Assembly (NCBI RefSeq): GCF_910592395.1
Contig: NC_088310.1
Location: 19,535,501-19,599,500 of the forward strand
Direction: 5' to 3'
DNA: 64,000 nucleotides
Source of the DNA: Lineus longissimus
Lineage: Eukaryota; Nemertea; Pilidiophora; Heteronemertea; Lineidae
The position numbers and the translations under genes are program-made. This document shows positions 12,501-46,130 of the stretch, piece by piece (position 1 is the stretch's first letter; each line of letters begins with the position of its first letter). The notes beneath the pieces were generated by a model that saw only the letters and a list, made by a program, of their open reading frames with translations, did not search any database and was not told where the DNA came from.

Positions 12501-15500
12501 TATCTTTGAAGAGGATTCTATATTTGCAATTTTGCTTCATTTCATTTGGCTGTAATCACATTAATCATCAACACGGTTTCAGTTTGTCAAAAGATGCCAA
12601 TCAACAGATACTTTTACAAAAACTGTGTCGGAAATTGAACACTTCATGGTTTGATTTTTCGTCAACGTGAAATTGCTTCTCAACAAGATACCTAGCCAAA
12701 CACTGAAAAATTAAGAAAAATTTAAGGAGCGATTTTCTACTCTAATCTGGTTTGCCTTTAATAGTTAGGGAAATCTTGCTTGAAGGCATGCTGTTCGATA
12801 AAAATGAGTGAATACGGACAGCATGCTTCTTAATAATCCAGGTTTGATTCATTACAACATTGTCTGACGGTTGTTGTTTGTTGCTTATAAATTCACGAAC
12901 AGTCTTATAACTTGTTAGCGGAAACTGTTTCTAAGTTTGTATCCCTGTTGATGGACAGAGGTAGATTTACATGTTTCTCCTTCCTTCAAGTTTGTTTGAT
13001 TGAAACATAGCTAGATTATGTTCGTAAGGGAAATTGGTTTAGATGTTGAAGGTTGCTTCTGGCTGGCACACCTGCCTGCCTCGCTTCTGAACCCAATGGA
13101 ACAAACAGCTGTACAGGCAACTGCCAAAACACCACCCAGGTTTTGGAGTAGATACCCTGTGGCTTGAAGCTTTTTCCAGGGTGCGTTCATGAGGTTCTCG
13201 AGTTGGTATCCTGTAATGATCAATGGGCAGCTTGAAGCTTCCATAGGGTGCTTTTGCTCCCAGTAATGGTTCAGGCTGCATCCTTTCCTTTCTCTGTAAT
13301 GGAGTAAGAGGAATAGTGGGCCACTATCCCACGATAAATGAGTTGAAAGATGATAGAAAGCATGGCCAGGATTGAGTACAAGGTTTCTATGCCCAAAATC
13401 GAATCGAAGGTCTCAAATTCCTGCTTGAGGAAAGCAGAAAATTGTTGCTGACTGTACATGCTTGTCTCAGTTTCTCATGCTTAGAGGTATACAAGAATCG
13501 AAAATGAAATTTGTCAATTTGAAGGATCTGATAGTTATAGGATTATCAAATTTTGAAAAACATCCTGACCTTGTTATGTAAAGGCTACAGGGTTCTGCAA
13601 GATTGTGGTGCTTGTGCATACACCAACCCTATTCTGTTAGCATTGATTGGAGATCTCTGGAGACCTGTCAAAAATCAGCGAACAGCTACAGAAGCTATTG
13701 TGTTAACCAATCAGAGTTTCCTAGCAGCGATTAGGAGGAACATTTCAATTTTCATATGCAAGATCGGTGAATACTCCAAAGAAATCTCTGTGAATGCTGG
13801 TATTGTCGAAGGTGAGATGAGCTATTGCGAGTGCTAATTCGTGATATTGGATGTAAAATGACTGAGTCATGCTCCCGATGGGATATTTCTCACTTATACG
13901 AGAAGGCATGAAGTGGATTTCATGCCAAATTAAAAGAACTCCTGTACATTTTGTATAGTTATTATTGTATGATGCACACCATATTTGGTATTTTCAGCAT
14001 GAAATATTTCAGAGTCAAGACTAAGAATTCTGCACTCTGGCTTGATGGAAACAAATTGTGTAATTGGACAGGCAAAATCAAGCATAACAAAGTACGACAC
14101 AATAGAAAACAATACTGGTTTAGCTCCACTCATTTGAATGATTTCATATCTTGGGTGGGGTCCGTGGATAGTGTGGCGTGTCATTGTTTCTAATTCAATA
14201 TCGTGATTAGAAGCCATGTGCGATATGATCCCATGCTGCGAGTTGTGGCGTGTGATACAAAGCTAGAGTAGGGCTGTCGATGCTAATTTAGCTCCTTGGA
14301 CCTTTGTGATATTTTGTAATGATTCTCGGCAGAACACGAGGTCATAGACTGATAACTTGCTGTGCAGCGCACTGGCATAACTTTTTTTCTGCTCAAAATA
14401 CGGATATGATAGATGTAGGACAAAGTAGTTTTGAATAAAATACATATTTTACCTCGACGAGTAGTGGGCATAAAAAACTGCCACAATATAAAAAGATGTT
14501 GGCGAGGGAAGCAAAATCAGCATAATCTTAGAAAGGAAATGAATATTTTGATGAGTAACACGCAATCATCTGTATTCACGACATTTGCAAGTTGTGGAAA
14601 TGAGACAAATTATACGTTGGACAATGGTTGACCTGTCCAAGTCTTCTGATGTCACCACGACAGAAATGTTTCACCAAACTTGAGAAAAAACAAGACAGGA
14701 TGATGCAAATGGCCAAAGTAATCAAGGATGGACCAAACAATTTATCCACCTCACTGATTTCCTAGGACAATTGTTTTCATAATCAAACTTGTGAACGGAA
14801 ATAGCCATGTTGGGATGACTGGTTCTTTGGGAAGGAAATGTAGCCTTGAAGTAGAAGGCTCTCCTTGGTCAAATGTTAATATCCTTCACTAGCTGATGTC
14901 ATTTTCTCGTGACAGTTGTCTTTGCCCCATCACCAGAGTTGAGAGCAGTTAGTCAGTGGATGGTCGGTCTGCTTGGTCTACCATACTTCTTTCTTAATAG
15001 CAGCATGGATTCCTTGCATCCCTTAATTGAATTTCACCTCTAATTGAAATGGAAGACCTGGTGACATGTCAAAGTCAGTGATCACACCTGACTCAACGAA
15101 CAATAGATTTGCACCAAGCTTTTCTTTGGGTCATTGATGATAAAACGAATCAATCCATCATTGTTGATCATCAATCTACAGACTGGCACATGCTGCTGTC
15201 AGTGTATAGTGACTGCATAGACGCACACAATTATTATCATCGTTTTCCAACATAAAATCTAGGCAAAGATTGAATATGATCAGATATTTTCTTAAGAAGA
15301 TGCGACTTAAGAAGAGTTATCATCTTTAAGAATGCTCCGTTTTGAGACTTCTGAGTCAGATTTTGATTTGGGTTCTTTCTAATCATCTCTCTTCAATACA
15401 ATTCAAGTCATCCGTTCTTGGTCTGTTGTGCCAACAGCCACTTCTTACTTCATGGTATCAGGACAGTGTCGTGTTATGGTGGTTATGCTTGGATGGGGTA

Positions 15501-17883
15501 CTTCAGCTGGAATTGGACACCGGTCTCTATGTGTCATCTACCACACTTGGGCACCAAAGTGAACAAGTCCTGCATGCATCCTGATATCTTGACTCACTTC
15601 TTCACCGAGTTGGTGATGTTCTTTTTTCCGACCGATCGGCAAGGGCACTTGAAGCAGAAACAACCTGTCACAGTTCCCACAGAGGTACACAAACCCTCTG
15701 AAGTTCAATCTTGAGTGAGGATGATTTAACTTCTAGAAGAGAAGTTTCAAATGGTCTCAAGTTTGCTAAAATCTTTGGTGCATTATTCAGGTCATCTCTT
15801 GTTCGGTTATGCTTCAGTCAGAATTGGGCAATACTGATGACGTCGTTGTCACTAGTTCATCATGTAGAAGTCAAGTTTTGTACTGAGTATAGACATCCAA
15901 TTATTACTCTATTTGATATTTATCATGTCATTACACAAGCTAATCACAATTTTTCCAAACTTTTTTATCGCTCAAGTCAATATCACAGGGAAAAAAGCCA
16001 GTCTACGTATTGACTATGTTCTTCTCAGCGAGGACATGTTATCGTCACAACAAGATGGTAAACTCAAGCAGTCTGGACAATATTGGTTCAACTCAAACAC
16101 TTAGATTGGCTGACTAAGAAAGTGACAAGGGGATCCCCTTATACACGTTTACATATGATCAATGATAAAACCAACTTATCGGACAATCGGAGACAGTCTG
16201 GTCCTGTGGCATACTTATTACATAAAGACATCAGATCCTGAGAATCATAGACTGGACTAGCAACTGTGTCTTACTCAACTTAACTTGCATTCAATTACTG
16301 TCAAAGAGGAATAACTCAAGGCTGTAAACCCATTGCAACCCTTGCTTAAGCAAAATCAGATAGTGGCTCCTCGGTCTTAAACTCCTTAGCTATTTTGATG
16401 AGGTATACATTATTCTTTGAATCACTCGTCAGCAGCTGCCCTGTTCTGTCAGATTTAATTGCAAGTTTGCAATGGTAATTTTGTTCCTTACATTAGGGAA
16501 AATCTGTCCCTGTCCATCAGAAATGTCAGAAATCATATGAAATGTAATATGGTGATTCATTCAGTCAAAACGTAACCAATAGTTGTTCTTCCGTGTTGAT
16601 GATGGTCGTCAGCCTAAGAGTAACTTGCAGCAAATTTGTGCTGAAAGTTCTTCGTTTTCTTTTCCAGTCTTTGGTTAGCCATTTTATGTCACTGTCAAAA
16701 TATATCAGTTCCTTTGCCCATACTAGTATTTCAGTTGTGGTTATGGAAACAAATTCTTACTCAAAGAGCTGTGACAAATTAGTAGATCATCTCCGACAAG
16801 TAGTCTCCTTCAACATGAAGTCATTCCTACTTATAGTATTCTAGTTGCAACCGAAATACATATTTATGATATCATTTTCCAACGTTATATTTCTATCTCA
16901 GAATACAACAGAAGTTTGCCAATTTGATCTATGTTTCCATGGCTTTTGATGCTCAACAGCTAATCTTTCCTTGTAATAAATACACTATTACTAGCAAGAA
17001 GTTGCGATGACAAGCTGCGCTAGGCCCCTAATTGATATATTAGATAGCAGCGTGGAATAAGACCGTATGAGTCATCGTATCGGGATCGCTACCTTGGCGG
17101 ATGCCGGCGTTTATCGCTTGTTCCGAGCGGATTTGTCGTGTTGGCGCCAGTGAATGTTAGATCGTGATGAAGGATGATAGAAATCATTGGTGCGGAGTTT
17201 ACAAGGAGGCTGTAATCCTCCTTATGGGAAGAGGGATAAAGGGGAACGACACTTTCCCTGAATAAAACCTTAATTAAATTTTGAGATTTTGATGTCGGGA
17301 GAAATTGTGATTTTCAAGCCGGATTGGATGTGAATTGTTTGCTATTGAGTAAGGAGTCATTTCTCACACAGATGTAATTTAGCACAAGGAATTAACTGCG
17401 TCTGAGCTTAAGAAGGCTTTAATTAGATTCCACCTTCCAACTTGGTCTGACTTGAAATGATGTTGAGTGCAGAAGGATGACGTCATAAAAAACCTGACTG
17501 TTGATTGCACTATGATTAGTTGTTGAAGCGGTGATTAAGATCACATGCTGGAGCAATATGCCACAATTATTTTTACATCTGGGTAAAAAAACTGCATTAA
17601 CTTCTTGTTGATCTTGTAATTTCAGTTTTTGTGCTGACTCATCGAATTTGGTTGTGTTGGTTATAGAAAAAGATGTTGTTGGGATGTCAGTTTGTTGCCT
17701 TTGCAAATGATGGAGGTAGACTAGATAACATGGGGGGTAGATTTCTGTGGTTACTGTTTGCTGCTTTTGCAATGATGAAAAATAGTGTTACCTAAAATTA
17801 CATGTGAGAACATGAGAGCTGAGGGCTTTGGAGATGTAAATTGGAATGAAACTTGCATTTTTTCTCAAAGTACCTTGGGTGTA
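9561..17883. other. No supported gene
   Basis: Many short open frames exist on both strands, but none has recognisable similarity, flanking splice sites or codon regularity. A (GTA)n run lies at about 11,549. Most likely intron or intergenic DNA. Confidence 0.45.
11549..11579. repeat. (GTA)n microsatellite
   Basis: About ten GTA/TAG triplets in a row. It produces a poly-valine stretch in one spurious frame. Confidence 0.93.
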
Positions 17884-18202
17884 CAATATAATAATAATGA
17901 TGCGTCTTATATAGCGCAGTATCCAGGCCGTTTGCCCGCTCAAAGCGCTTTACATTATTACCCCGGTCTCTCCTGAAACCTTTCAGTAGAACTCAGAAAG
18001 GCTGCCGTCAATTCAGCGCACTAGCTGATCATTCCAACCGGTACCCATTTATACACCTGGGTGGAGAGAAGCAACTGCAGGGTTAAGTGTCTTGCCCAGG
18101 GACACTGAAACCAGTATTGTGGTTCTAACCGGAGTCGAACCCACGACCTTTCGGTTATGAGTCCGGCGCTCTAACCATTACTCCACTGATTCCCCTATAT
18201 GG
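17884..18202 (-). mobile_element. tRNA-derived SINE-like element
   Basis: Read on the minus strand, the head (18,195 down to about 18,119) looks like a tRNA: box A TGGTTAGAGCG (18,167-18,177), a CTCATAA anticodon-loop-like segment, and box B GGTTCGACTCC (18,131-18,141). A non-tRNA body follows, and the copy ends at an ATT-rich simple repeat near 17,889-17,900. Head, body and simple-repeat tail are the standard SINE architecture, transcribed by RNA polymerase III. The acceptor stem is not intact, so it is not a functional tRNA gene. Confidence 0.75.
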
Positions 18203-21200
18203 TATGGCCCTTGGTACTTGGGTTGTTCTGTTCCCATTCTAATGGGTTTTGTTTATCCAGCATGTCCACTGGTATGCAATAGCATTCTCCACAATGTCTG
18301 ACTCTGAATCATCAACCCTCAATGAACCCTTTCCTAAATACCTCGCAATGGGCATCCTTGCCTTCCTAAGAGGATCACTCTGGCCAGAAGAAGGCCACTG
18401 AGCAATGGTTGGGAAATTGCCTGCAAGATTCTGAGTAGGGAAGGATATTTACGCAGTCTCTTGAAATATCTGCTTGTGGTGATTTAGTAACCGAATCCCA
18501 TGTGCTCCTGGTTCGCTTGGAGTAAGTAGCCCTCAGAGCTTCTTAGGATGCACTTGATGCAGCATGTTTTGCTTGCAGATATTGGCATTTTTGAGGAGTT
18601 CCTCATGCATGGTCATATCCAGTATAGGCAAGTGGCAGTTGAGTGCTAAACCGGAAATAAAGTTCCCAGCTGACTTGTCTGGTGGTCGTTCTCAAGCTAA
18701 TCAGATGATACCACTGCAGACAACGGGCTTTGTCAGATTTTTGTACATGTCCTGTCTGTCATCTCAGTCAATTTATCCCTATAAACATCCAATAATTTGT
18801 CTGCAACTAACCAGCAATATCAGACCAACTTATCTGCTCCTGTGTTGGAAAGGTTATAGATCAACGCCCTGTGCTTGGACTCTGAATACGAAATCATGCT
18901 TGGGGCAATAGCCTCTCATTGAAGCAATTCCTATGACGGATTAATGATCTGGTCATTTCCTGCGAGAGTTGAGCGATGAATGCAGGTATCAGATTTGTCC
19001 CTGTATCAAATTTGTGGCTGTATTTATTGGACAATGTAGAAATGTCCTTCCATATCTCACAAAGGTAACAAGATACGTTTGGACTCTGGTAAAGTAAGAA
19101 AATGTTTGATGGCTATCACCATAGAGTTGGGTATGATGATAATACGCAATTCGCAATACCACAAAAAGCATCCCAGGGATGATTCAGACATGGCAATGGA
19201 ATTAGAAAAAACAAGCGAATTGGTCAGATGGAAGTACAATAGAGAAAGTCATTCTTAATCAACCAGTTCTTTTAAAAAGAGGATTTCTTGATACTTTGAA
19301 ATGGGGGGACTGCATGAGGCTGCATGAATGCAGCCGTTACAAATCTGCTATCTGGTGCAAAGCAATTTGAAAGGTAAACTTAGCAAATTTGCCTCTGTCC
19401 CACCTCTCTTCTAGTACAAGTAGCGACAAAGCTAAGCATTGATTGCCTAGTTGACAGATGTTCACTTTGATCCTAAGATCCTTTGTTAATTGCAGAATCT
19501 AATTAAGACACCATGAATGCAAAAATGAGAAAATCTTATTTTTTGCTGTCTGGTCTGGAGGATCCTTAAGATGGCTGTCATTGCCAGAGACAGAGGAGTT
19601 TGAGTGGATTCATCCCCAGACAACTTCAAGGGAGGGACAATCTTTCTGATTATTCCAGTTAATCAAATTGGTAATTGAAATAAGAAATTAATTGTGAAAT
19701 CAATCGGCCATGGCGCATATTTTCTCAGTGACAATGGCCCCATGCTGTAAGAGGAAACCTATTTTCATTAGTGGGCTTTGTCTGGCACGGTTTGTTTGGT
19801 GTATTTGCTCTCGTTTCTTTTTTTCTTACCCAACAAATTTAATTTGATTGTGCATTGTTGAAATGAGCAAACACAGCAGAGACTAACACAGGAGACAATG
19901 TGCAGTGATACACAGCAAGCACAACATTCCTTAAAGGGCATTTTGGTGTCTCGTGATATTGGTGGAGTCACCACCAGATGCAGAGAAAGGAGTTGTAGTA
20001 TAGAACACATTGAAATACTCTACATGACAACTTCAAATATCGTGTTTACAAAAATTGGAATACCATAATACAGAGACTGCAGAATAGCAAAATTCAATTC
20101 TTTTGCTGTTATGCATTATGAATGCTGTAAACAAATACGTCACACCTTCTGTTTTGTCATCACACCTGCAATTTCCCAAGTCTAACTCATTGAGCAGTGA
20201 TGATTCCTATCTCCTATTACCGCAGCATCGATTTTAACACTGTTTTATTGATCAAAGACAAATAAGAGAAACTTGGCGATTTTCTTTATTGACGAGAGCG
20301 GCGGCAAGGTGTCTGGGAGGTTATTGTGTCGCTTTTTCTCGCCTAACCTGTCAATATCCTGAACAAACATTTGAAGGACTGAAAGCTTCCTGAATGAGAT
20401 TTGCTTATAGATTTCTGCTGCTACTGGAACTGTCATGATAGCGACAACCACAGTTATGGAGGCAATTACAGCCTTTCCTGTATTGCATGCATCATGAATT
20501 TACAAAAAGGATGTTTATTTTGTGACGGTTACTTGTCATGCTTGTAGGATTGGATCTGATGAAGCCTTGAAACCTCTTGGACAATAAACAGACTTTTAGT
20601 TCCATTTTCTGAGCCAATCCATCAAGTACCTGAATAATGCCTTTCAAAGAACCTATTGCTGATCCTGATGCAGAGTATTAAGAATATTTCATTGATTATA
20701 TCTCACTCTTGCCTGCTAATGACAAAGCCACAGCCAAGCATTGATTGAAGTATCTAAATACCTGATACAACCAATTCTGCCTCTAAATATTGATGTCTTG
20801 ATGTTGGTGACCACAGTCTTTAAAAAAAGTCAGCCCTTATAACCTACAGAGGCATTTTTGTGCCATATCGTAGGCAGAACTCTGATAAGGTCGGTCAATA
20901 TTTTCGGTCTGTCAACACTCCCTTGTGGTCTTTACATTCATAGAGCATGCTATCTCAGAACTCTAGTGCAGTAACCACGGTTAGCTACTAAATAAAGAAG
21001 TCAGTTGGACGCTAATTGGCTTCTGGTCGTGTCTCATGTTGAGCATGTTGTTTCAGAAGAAAATGTCATCTTTGATGTCTGGTTTCACCAACCGTGTGGT
21101 TATTAAAGAAAGCCTTCATATCCCCTCTCTCAAGAGAATCAGTTAGTATCCCTAAAGACTAAGGCAACAGAGAGTAGAGCCATGTCAACTTTGTGTTTAC

Positions 21201-24200
21201 AAGAACAAGCCCTGTGCTTTTCATGAGTTTAAGGATGAAAAGAAGTTTGTAAGACCAAAAGTGATATCGAAAATTTACCCGCATTAACCCCGCCCAAAAA
21301 AGGTAGCCAATCCAAAGACCATGTACGCTTAGATGTGGCAGTGTCTTTATTTGATAAGGGGGAAAATAAAGCCGAGGCATGTCCAAAGCCTGTCCAAAGA
21401 AACAGGTGAAGCTCAGTTGCGGCTTATTGAAAATGATGAAAAGGGACTGCCAAAGAATGTTCCTCCAATACCTTATCATCCTTTGTGAACTTGAATTTCC
21501 CTACCATCAGCTAATGAACGTTTGTTTACGAAGCCTTCCTTCTGCAAAAGGACGTCTCCTCACGATCGTCTTCAATGACAGTCTATTCTTGGTGAAGTAA
21601 GCCATAAGTATCTGCTTGCCTGTAAGCCATGCATTGTCTTTCTCGTTAGAAGTGCGATCCTCTTCATCATAGGCCACATGAGATGGGTGCTGGATCACTT
21701 GGATGTTGATGGATAATTGGAGGGAGTAAGGTGGCATCCTTATGAGGTTGTTGTCGGGTTTGCTTAGCAATTATAGCAGAGTGTGTGGCTGGGGTTTCTG
21801 TTTGGTAATGATTGAAGAGTGTGGTATAAGGTGGCACCCTTATAAGGTTGAGGCTTGTACTGGGTTGCAGAGCTCTGATTCTTATTTTGGGCACCTGGTA
21901 CATTAGAGGGCATATTGAACTGTGAAGTGTCACACAGTCACTTGGCATAACGGAAAAGTTGGTCAGAATTTTTTAAACCCTTGATTGGTTTAGAAGTGCC
22001 AAATAGGTTTCAACCTTGAAGATATTAGGAATATTGTTTTCCTTCCTATTCTGAAATAGCTACTGACTTTAAGATGTCACAGTTTCATTAGAAATCATGG
22101 GCAGTTGATTTTCCCAATGTCAGGAATGATGGCAAAGTTGCTAGAGTTGAACCCATGACCTCAAGACTAATAGTTCTTGCTTGCTTACTTTGCCTCTCCC
22201 AGATGTCTGTTGTTGATTCCACCTCTCTTACTTGTGTATTTAGACTTGAAACCCAAGATATGAATATATCTCTTCTCGTTGTCTTAAAAACAGCAACATA
22301 CACAATAGTATAACCCCTGGCGTGGAACAGTTGTTGCTTTTGAGTGTACTAAAAGCATCACCACAGGAGTAAAAACAAGCCAACATGCTTTAGTCGAAGA
22401 TTGGGTAGATCTCGTAACATTGAGCATGCTAGCAAAGGTAGCTTTGGGCAGTAAGTGAAATTCTTCTTTGGAAATCAATGCAAGGAGAACATAAGATCTA
22501 ATTTGCTCTTCTGTTGGCAAATTGAATTTTGAGACTTGGTTCAGATGTGAATGACATGCAGTGGCCCTTATACCCAAATTGACGGGTCAAGTTTTTAGAT
22601 ATACCTGAACTCTGGTGTCATGGAGAAATTTGAGTGAAGCACCGTGTATGTGACAGTATTCTCCTTCTCTCAATAGAAAGGTTTTTGGATAACGGCTTTG
22701 AGATAACTGAAGAGTATAAACCACTTCATGTGTAAAAGAACACACATTCCATAATAGTTTGAAGGTTGCTTTTGATTCAACTAGCTGAGTGAGTGTTCAA
22801 CATTCCTTCCAGAATGACCTTGACCATCCAGAAGAAAGGAAAGAAAACTCTACCGCCAACATGTAAACTTCTTCGTTTTCTCTCGTTATCTTGGCTAGCT
22901 TAGCCAACATGGCATCCTCTAGCTGCATGCTTCCCTTTTACCGTACATGTACATTATATCAGATGAGAACAAACAGGTTGTCTGATGGTATTATGTTGCC
23001 TTTGTCGATCAGATGGTGTTTACTCAGAAGCAGCGTGGAGGTTGCATTCACCCAATCCAATGTTGAGTCTGCTGGCTGAGGGGCCATTTCAGAGTCTGCC
23101 TTTCCAATACAGTAACTGATAAGCACTAGAACGATGCATTGTTTTGTATGAGGAACCATCTCAAATCTAATAGAGGTTTGTTTTCATATTTGATTTGACA
23201 CCTCACTGACCCTTGCTGAAGGTCAGGATAAATGAAAGTTTCATTAAATTAAACATTTGAACATTTTACACATACCAAGCCATGTTTATACAGACGAGCT
23301 GACACTTCACACATTTGAAATGTCTATTAGCAAATTATTGTCAAAGGTCTGATGTCCTTTGCAAGTGTTTATCTTCTCAATGCTTGAATTTTAAGACATT
23401 GTAACTTAAGTTTCATTTGATTGTCCAGACTGCGGTCCTGTTTATTTTCGGTGTTGAGAGCCTTTGAACCTTTCCTAAGGTCATTTATTGAATGGTCAGT
23501 TCATGCCATTGATATGCTGCATTCCTTGGCTAACAATTTGATAATGAAAGGCTTGAAATTACTATGAGATTAGCTCTCACTGCAAGTGCTCAGACTGCCA
23601 TTTATAGTTAAACTCACAGTAACTGTTGTTCCTTCTTGTTTCCTTTCTCATCATTTTCTAGGTTGGTATCTCATTCTTGCATTGCCCTCTGAAAACAGAG
23701 TAGAGTCTGTTCAACTAGATTGTGCTGTTTATGCTTCCATTCCTGTTGATGTTTGCAGCTCATATTGTCTTACCAAGTCATCACCTTTGACCACATTCCG
23801 TGTTCCCCACACTTCATGACTTAGAACAACAATTCCTCTTTCGATAACATAATAAGGCAAGGCTCCCCTTTAACTCCATACTTGCTTACACTGTTATTCC
23901 CTTGCTTATTAGCTGCCTCTCCCTCTTGAAGTGTACATGCAAACATGACAAGTATGCTTGGACGCTCCTTCAGAGGGAATCTTCCAAGTTGACATGCCAG
24001 CAGAGCAGTTGATAAACATGGCAAGATATAGCAAAACGGAATAATTGCCCAGATTCAATTTTGTCTGCTCTCAAGTGTTGCTGTTTTCTTGCTGGTATTC
24101 AATTACAGTTCTTGTTCGAATACTTCAGAAGTGTTCTCCAGCATGTCTTTGCAAACAAAATCAGGGGAGCAGTTTGGAAGCAATCTACCTCTGTGTTAAT

Positions 24201-24963
24201 GAAGTAGGAGACAATCTTACTTTTGTATCTTTGATGATGGCCAGTGTTATGTCTATGTTGAGATACCAAGACCCTTGAGGGTGTTACTGAAATTCCATCA
24301 AAACCCATATGCCAATGGCCTGGGATTTTAGGTACAATTTGGTTCCACCCTGGAGGGTTTGGTACCACAACATATAGACTCTCTGCTTCGGTTAAAAGCG
24401 AATGTCCTAATTGTCTAGGTCTGTTCTTGCAAGACCTCTGACATTTGGTTAATTGCATTGGTAAAAGGCAGTGTTTGTAGTTTTTGAGACTGTTTTTGTT
24501 GCTTTCCTGGGAAATATTGTTAAGTTGCATCTCTGACATTTTGGTTGCAATATTCCCTTCTTTAATATAACCTTTTGTGATCCAGAATATCTGTTTGCGT
24601 TCTCACTAATGCCAAACTAAAATGTGACAATGCTGTCGTAAATAACCAATATCGTAAAGACAGTCCAGGAAACAGTCCAGACATTTGTGAATTCTGAGAA
24701 AAGTCTGGAAGCTGTTTGACATTTTGATCCCTTTCTTCCAAGATTTTGCTGGTTTGACTGTCTGTCAAAGCTCCTAAAAGAAGTGCACTTTTCAATTTCC
24801 CGTTCAGTACAGACCTTCCCTGACCTTTTCCTCCTGGTTGAGCTTAGTGTTTCGTCAAGACAGCGGCACCTGAAGGATTTTCTAGGAGTTGCCCTTTCCT
24901 GTTCGAGGGAAATTCATTTCATGTTAAACGTATATTCATATTTTTCTCCATTTCTCATTCCAG
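18203..24963. other. No supported gene before the first TRIM exon
   Basis: No exon with good similarity is seen. A small imperfect duplication (AAGGTGGCAYCCTTATRAGGTTG) occurs near 21,729 and 21,830. The stretch is probably TRIM intron, because the first exon in the window is preceded by a good acceptor (pyrimidine tract, then CCAG, ending at 24,963). Confidence 0.5.
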
Positions 24964-44309
<19,346 letters not shown>

Positions 44310-45276
44310 AGTCACCTGACCTTCGATGGCAAATTGTATCAACTTGAAATACCTCATCAAAGTCAGCGGTGCACTCTGCTAGAAACTCAAATTACTCAAT
44401 CGGACGCTTTCTGTTCACCAAAGAAAGATTCATGTTTTTGATGCAGATTGATGTTCAGCTGAACTAAGTTTGAGAGATTTGGCGCAAGTTTTCAAAAGAT
44501 GCTGGACTTTCCGACCAATTTTGTCTGTGGCTGAGGTTTAATATTTCGGGCCAATGACTGGTATAAGTTCCAGATACTGATTGATGTGTATGTGACCACT
44601 CTGCCAACTGATGGATGTGCTGCAATGTACTGTGGCCCTAATACGTTTAGGCACGAGTCGATTTGAGGCCCAGACTTTTGGCCTTACTGAATTGTTCAAG
44701 GCACGAGAAGGTTACATGTATAAAGAGTAATACAACCTATGGTTGTAGTCTAAGATTGCAGTTGTTCTGGCTTGATGTAGTTTGTATATTACAGATAAGA
44801 ATTTGAGTTTCGTGTTCTTAAATGTGGTTCTTTGACTACGATGTGCTGTTCGATTTCGGGAAAAAAGCAAGTGGCTTTCAAACCATTTTGTTCTTAACAT
44901 TTCAAGAATTTTGTCTGTTCATAGTTCAAGTGTAAACAACGAAAGATTTTAAGTTCTGATTTATTAGGTCGGATGATGTTCTGTCATGTGATTTGACTAA
45001 AGGAACTGAGATCAGTGATGTCTTTGGAGACAAGTTTGGGAATTATGACCAATTCTTATAGAAGGCTTAATGAGTTATGACCTGGGTTTTATACCACGAT
45101 CCAGTGAAATTATGTTAGATCGGGGATGTGAAACATTTTAAAGATCATGTGCTGACTTAATGCTCACTCAGGCGACATTCCTGCCGTTGTTAAACATTGT
45201 GTCATCGAATCAAAATCATGTCATGCCATCTATTGACACCGTGACTATGAACAAGTTGTGATAATATTCCAGTAAA
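44310..45276 (+). other. TRIM9 3' UTR / flanking DNA
   Basis: No further coding sequence is seen. No canonical AATAAA occurs before 46,441, so the polyadenylation site is not determined; the true 3' UTR may use a variant signal or run on. Confidence 0.5.
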
Positions 45277-45489
45277 TACAGGGTGACCCAAAAAGATGGA
45301 GCACACAGCAATTGTCATTTTGTGTCTCTCAAGAGTAGATGCTCAATGATGCAGAACCCTATCACTGATGGAAACAAGATGAATCTTAAATTCATTCCAC
45401 CCATATCATATAATATACTTCTCACTATTTGTACTCTAAAATTTTAGTCTATATTTCAAGTGTTGCACTTTTTTGTGGAGCACCCTGTA
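45277..45489. mobile_element. Mariner-like MITE with TA target site
   Basis: The left end TACAGGGTGACCCAAAAAG and the reverse complement of the right end, TACAGGGTGCTCCACAAAAA, match well. TACAGGGTG with a TA duplication is typical of mariner-type elements. 213 bp, non-coding. Confidence 0.78.
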
Positions 45490-46130
45490 TTACTTCAAAC
45501 AGTGTTTGCTGAAACACCTGTGCATTTTCTTATATGTTGTACTAGAATATGTACTGATGATTGTGGCAAACTCAAGATGAAACTGACCAGTTTATTAGCA
45601 ATGTATTCATAATTGCCGCTTTGTATTAATTTATTTTACTTGCTGTATAAAATGCTTTCCATTATTAGAGTATTTGTAAATACTAGTTGAAAACAAATGT
45701 GAAGATAAGATGAAGGGTATCGTTATACTGAATACCATTATTTTCAGTATTTTCTCACAGTGGTGGATCCAGAAATTTGGGAGGGGGAGCCTCAACCAAA
45801 GAGCACTGAATGGGCCAAGGGATCTGGGGACCCTCCCCTAGAAAATGATTGAAATTTAAGTGCAAATATGCATTTTTTTGGCATCTGAGGGTTCTAATTA
45901 GAAGTAGTAATTTGCTTAGAGAAGTTCTCTGAAAAATCTTTGGTCTCGGCCAAAAAAAGTGGGCAAGGGCCTCATGCATCGCCCTGATAAAATGACTGGG
46001 GAAGGGATTTAGTTTAAAAACTTGCCATTGTAGTATGGTTGCTATACCATCTATCACTGCCTTTGATTTGTCAACAAATTGGTATTGTTTACCACCTCGA
46101 TAACATTAGATCTCAAGACTCATATGTGTT
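45490..46130. other. No supported gene
   Basis: Nothing beyond short random frames is seen here. Confidence 0.5.

Noticed and set aside
18119-18195. Functional tRNA gene with CAT anticodon on the minus strand
   Set aside because: It continues into a long non-tRNA body ending at a simple repeat, and the acceptor stem is not intact.
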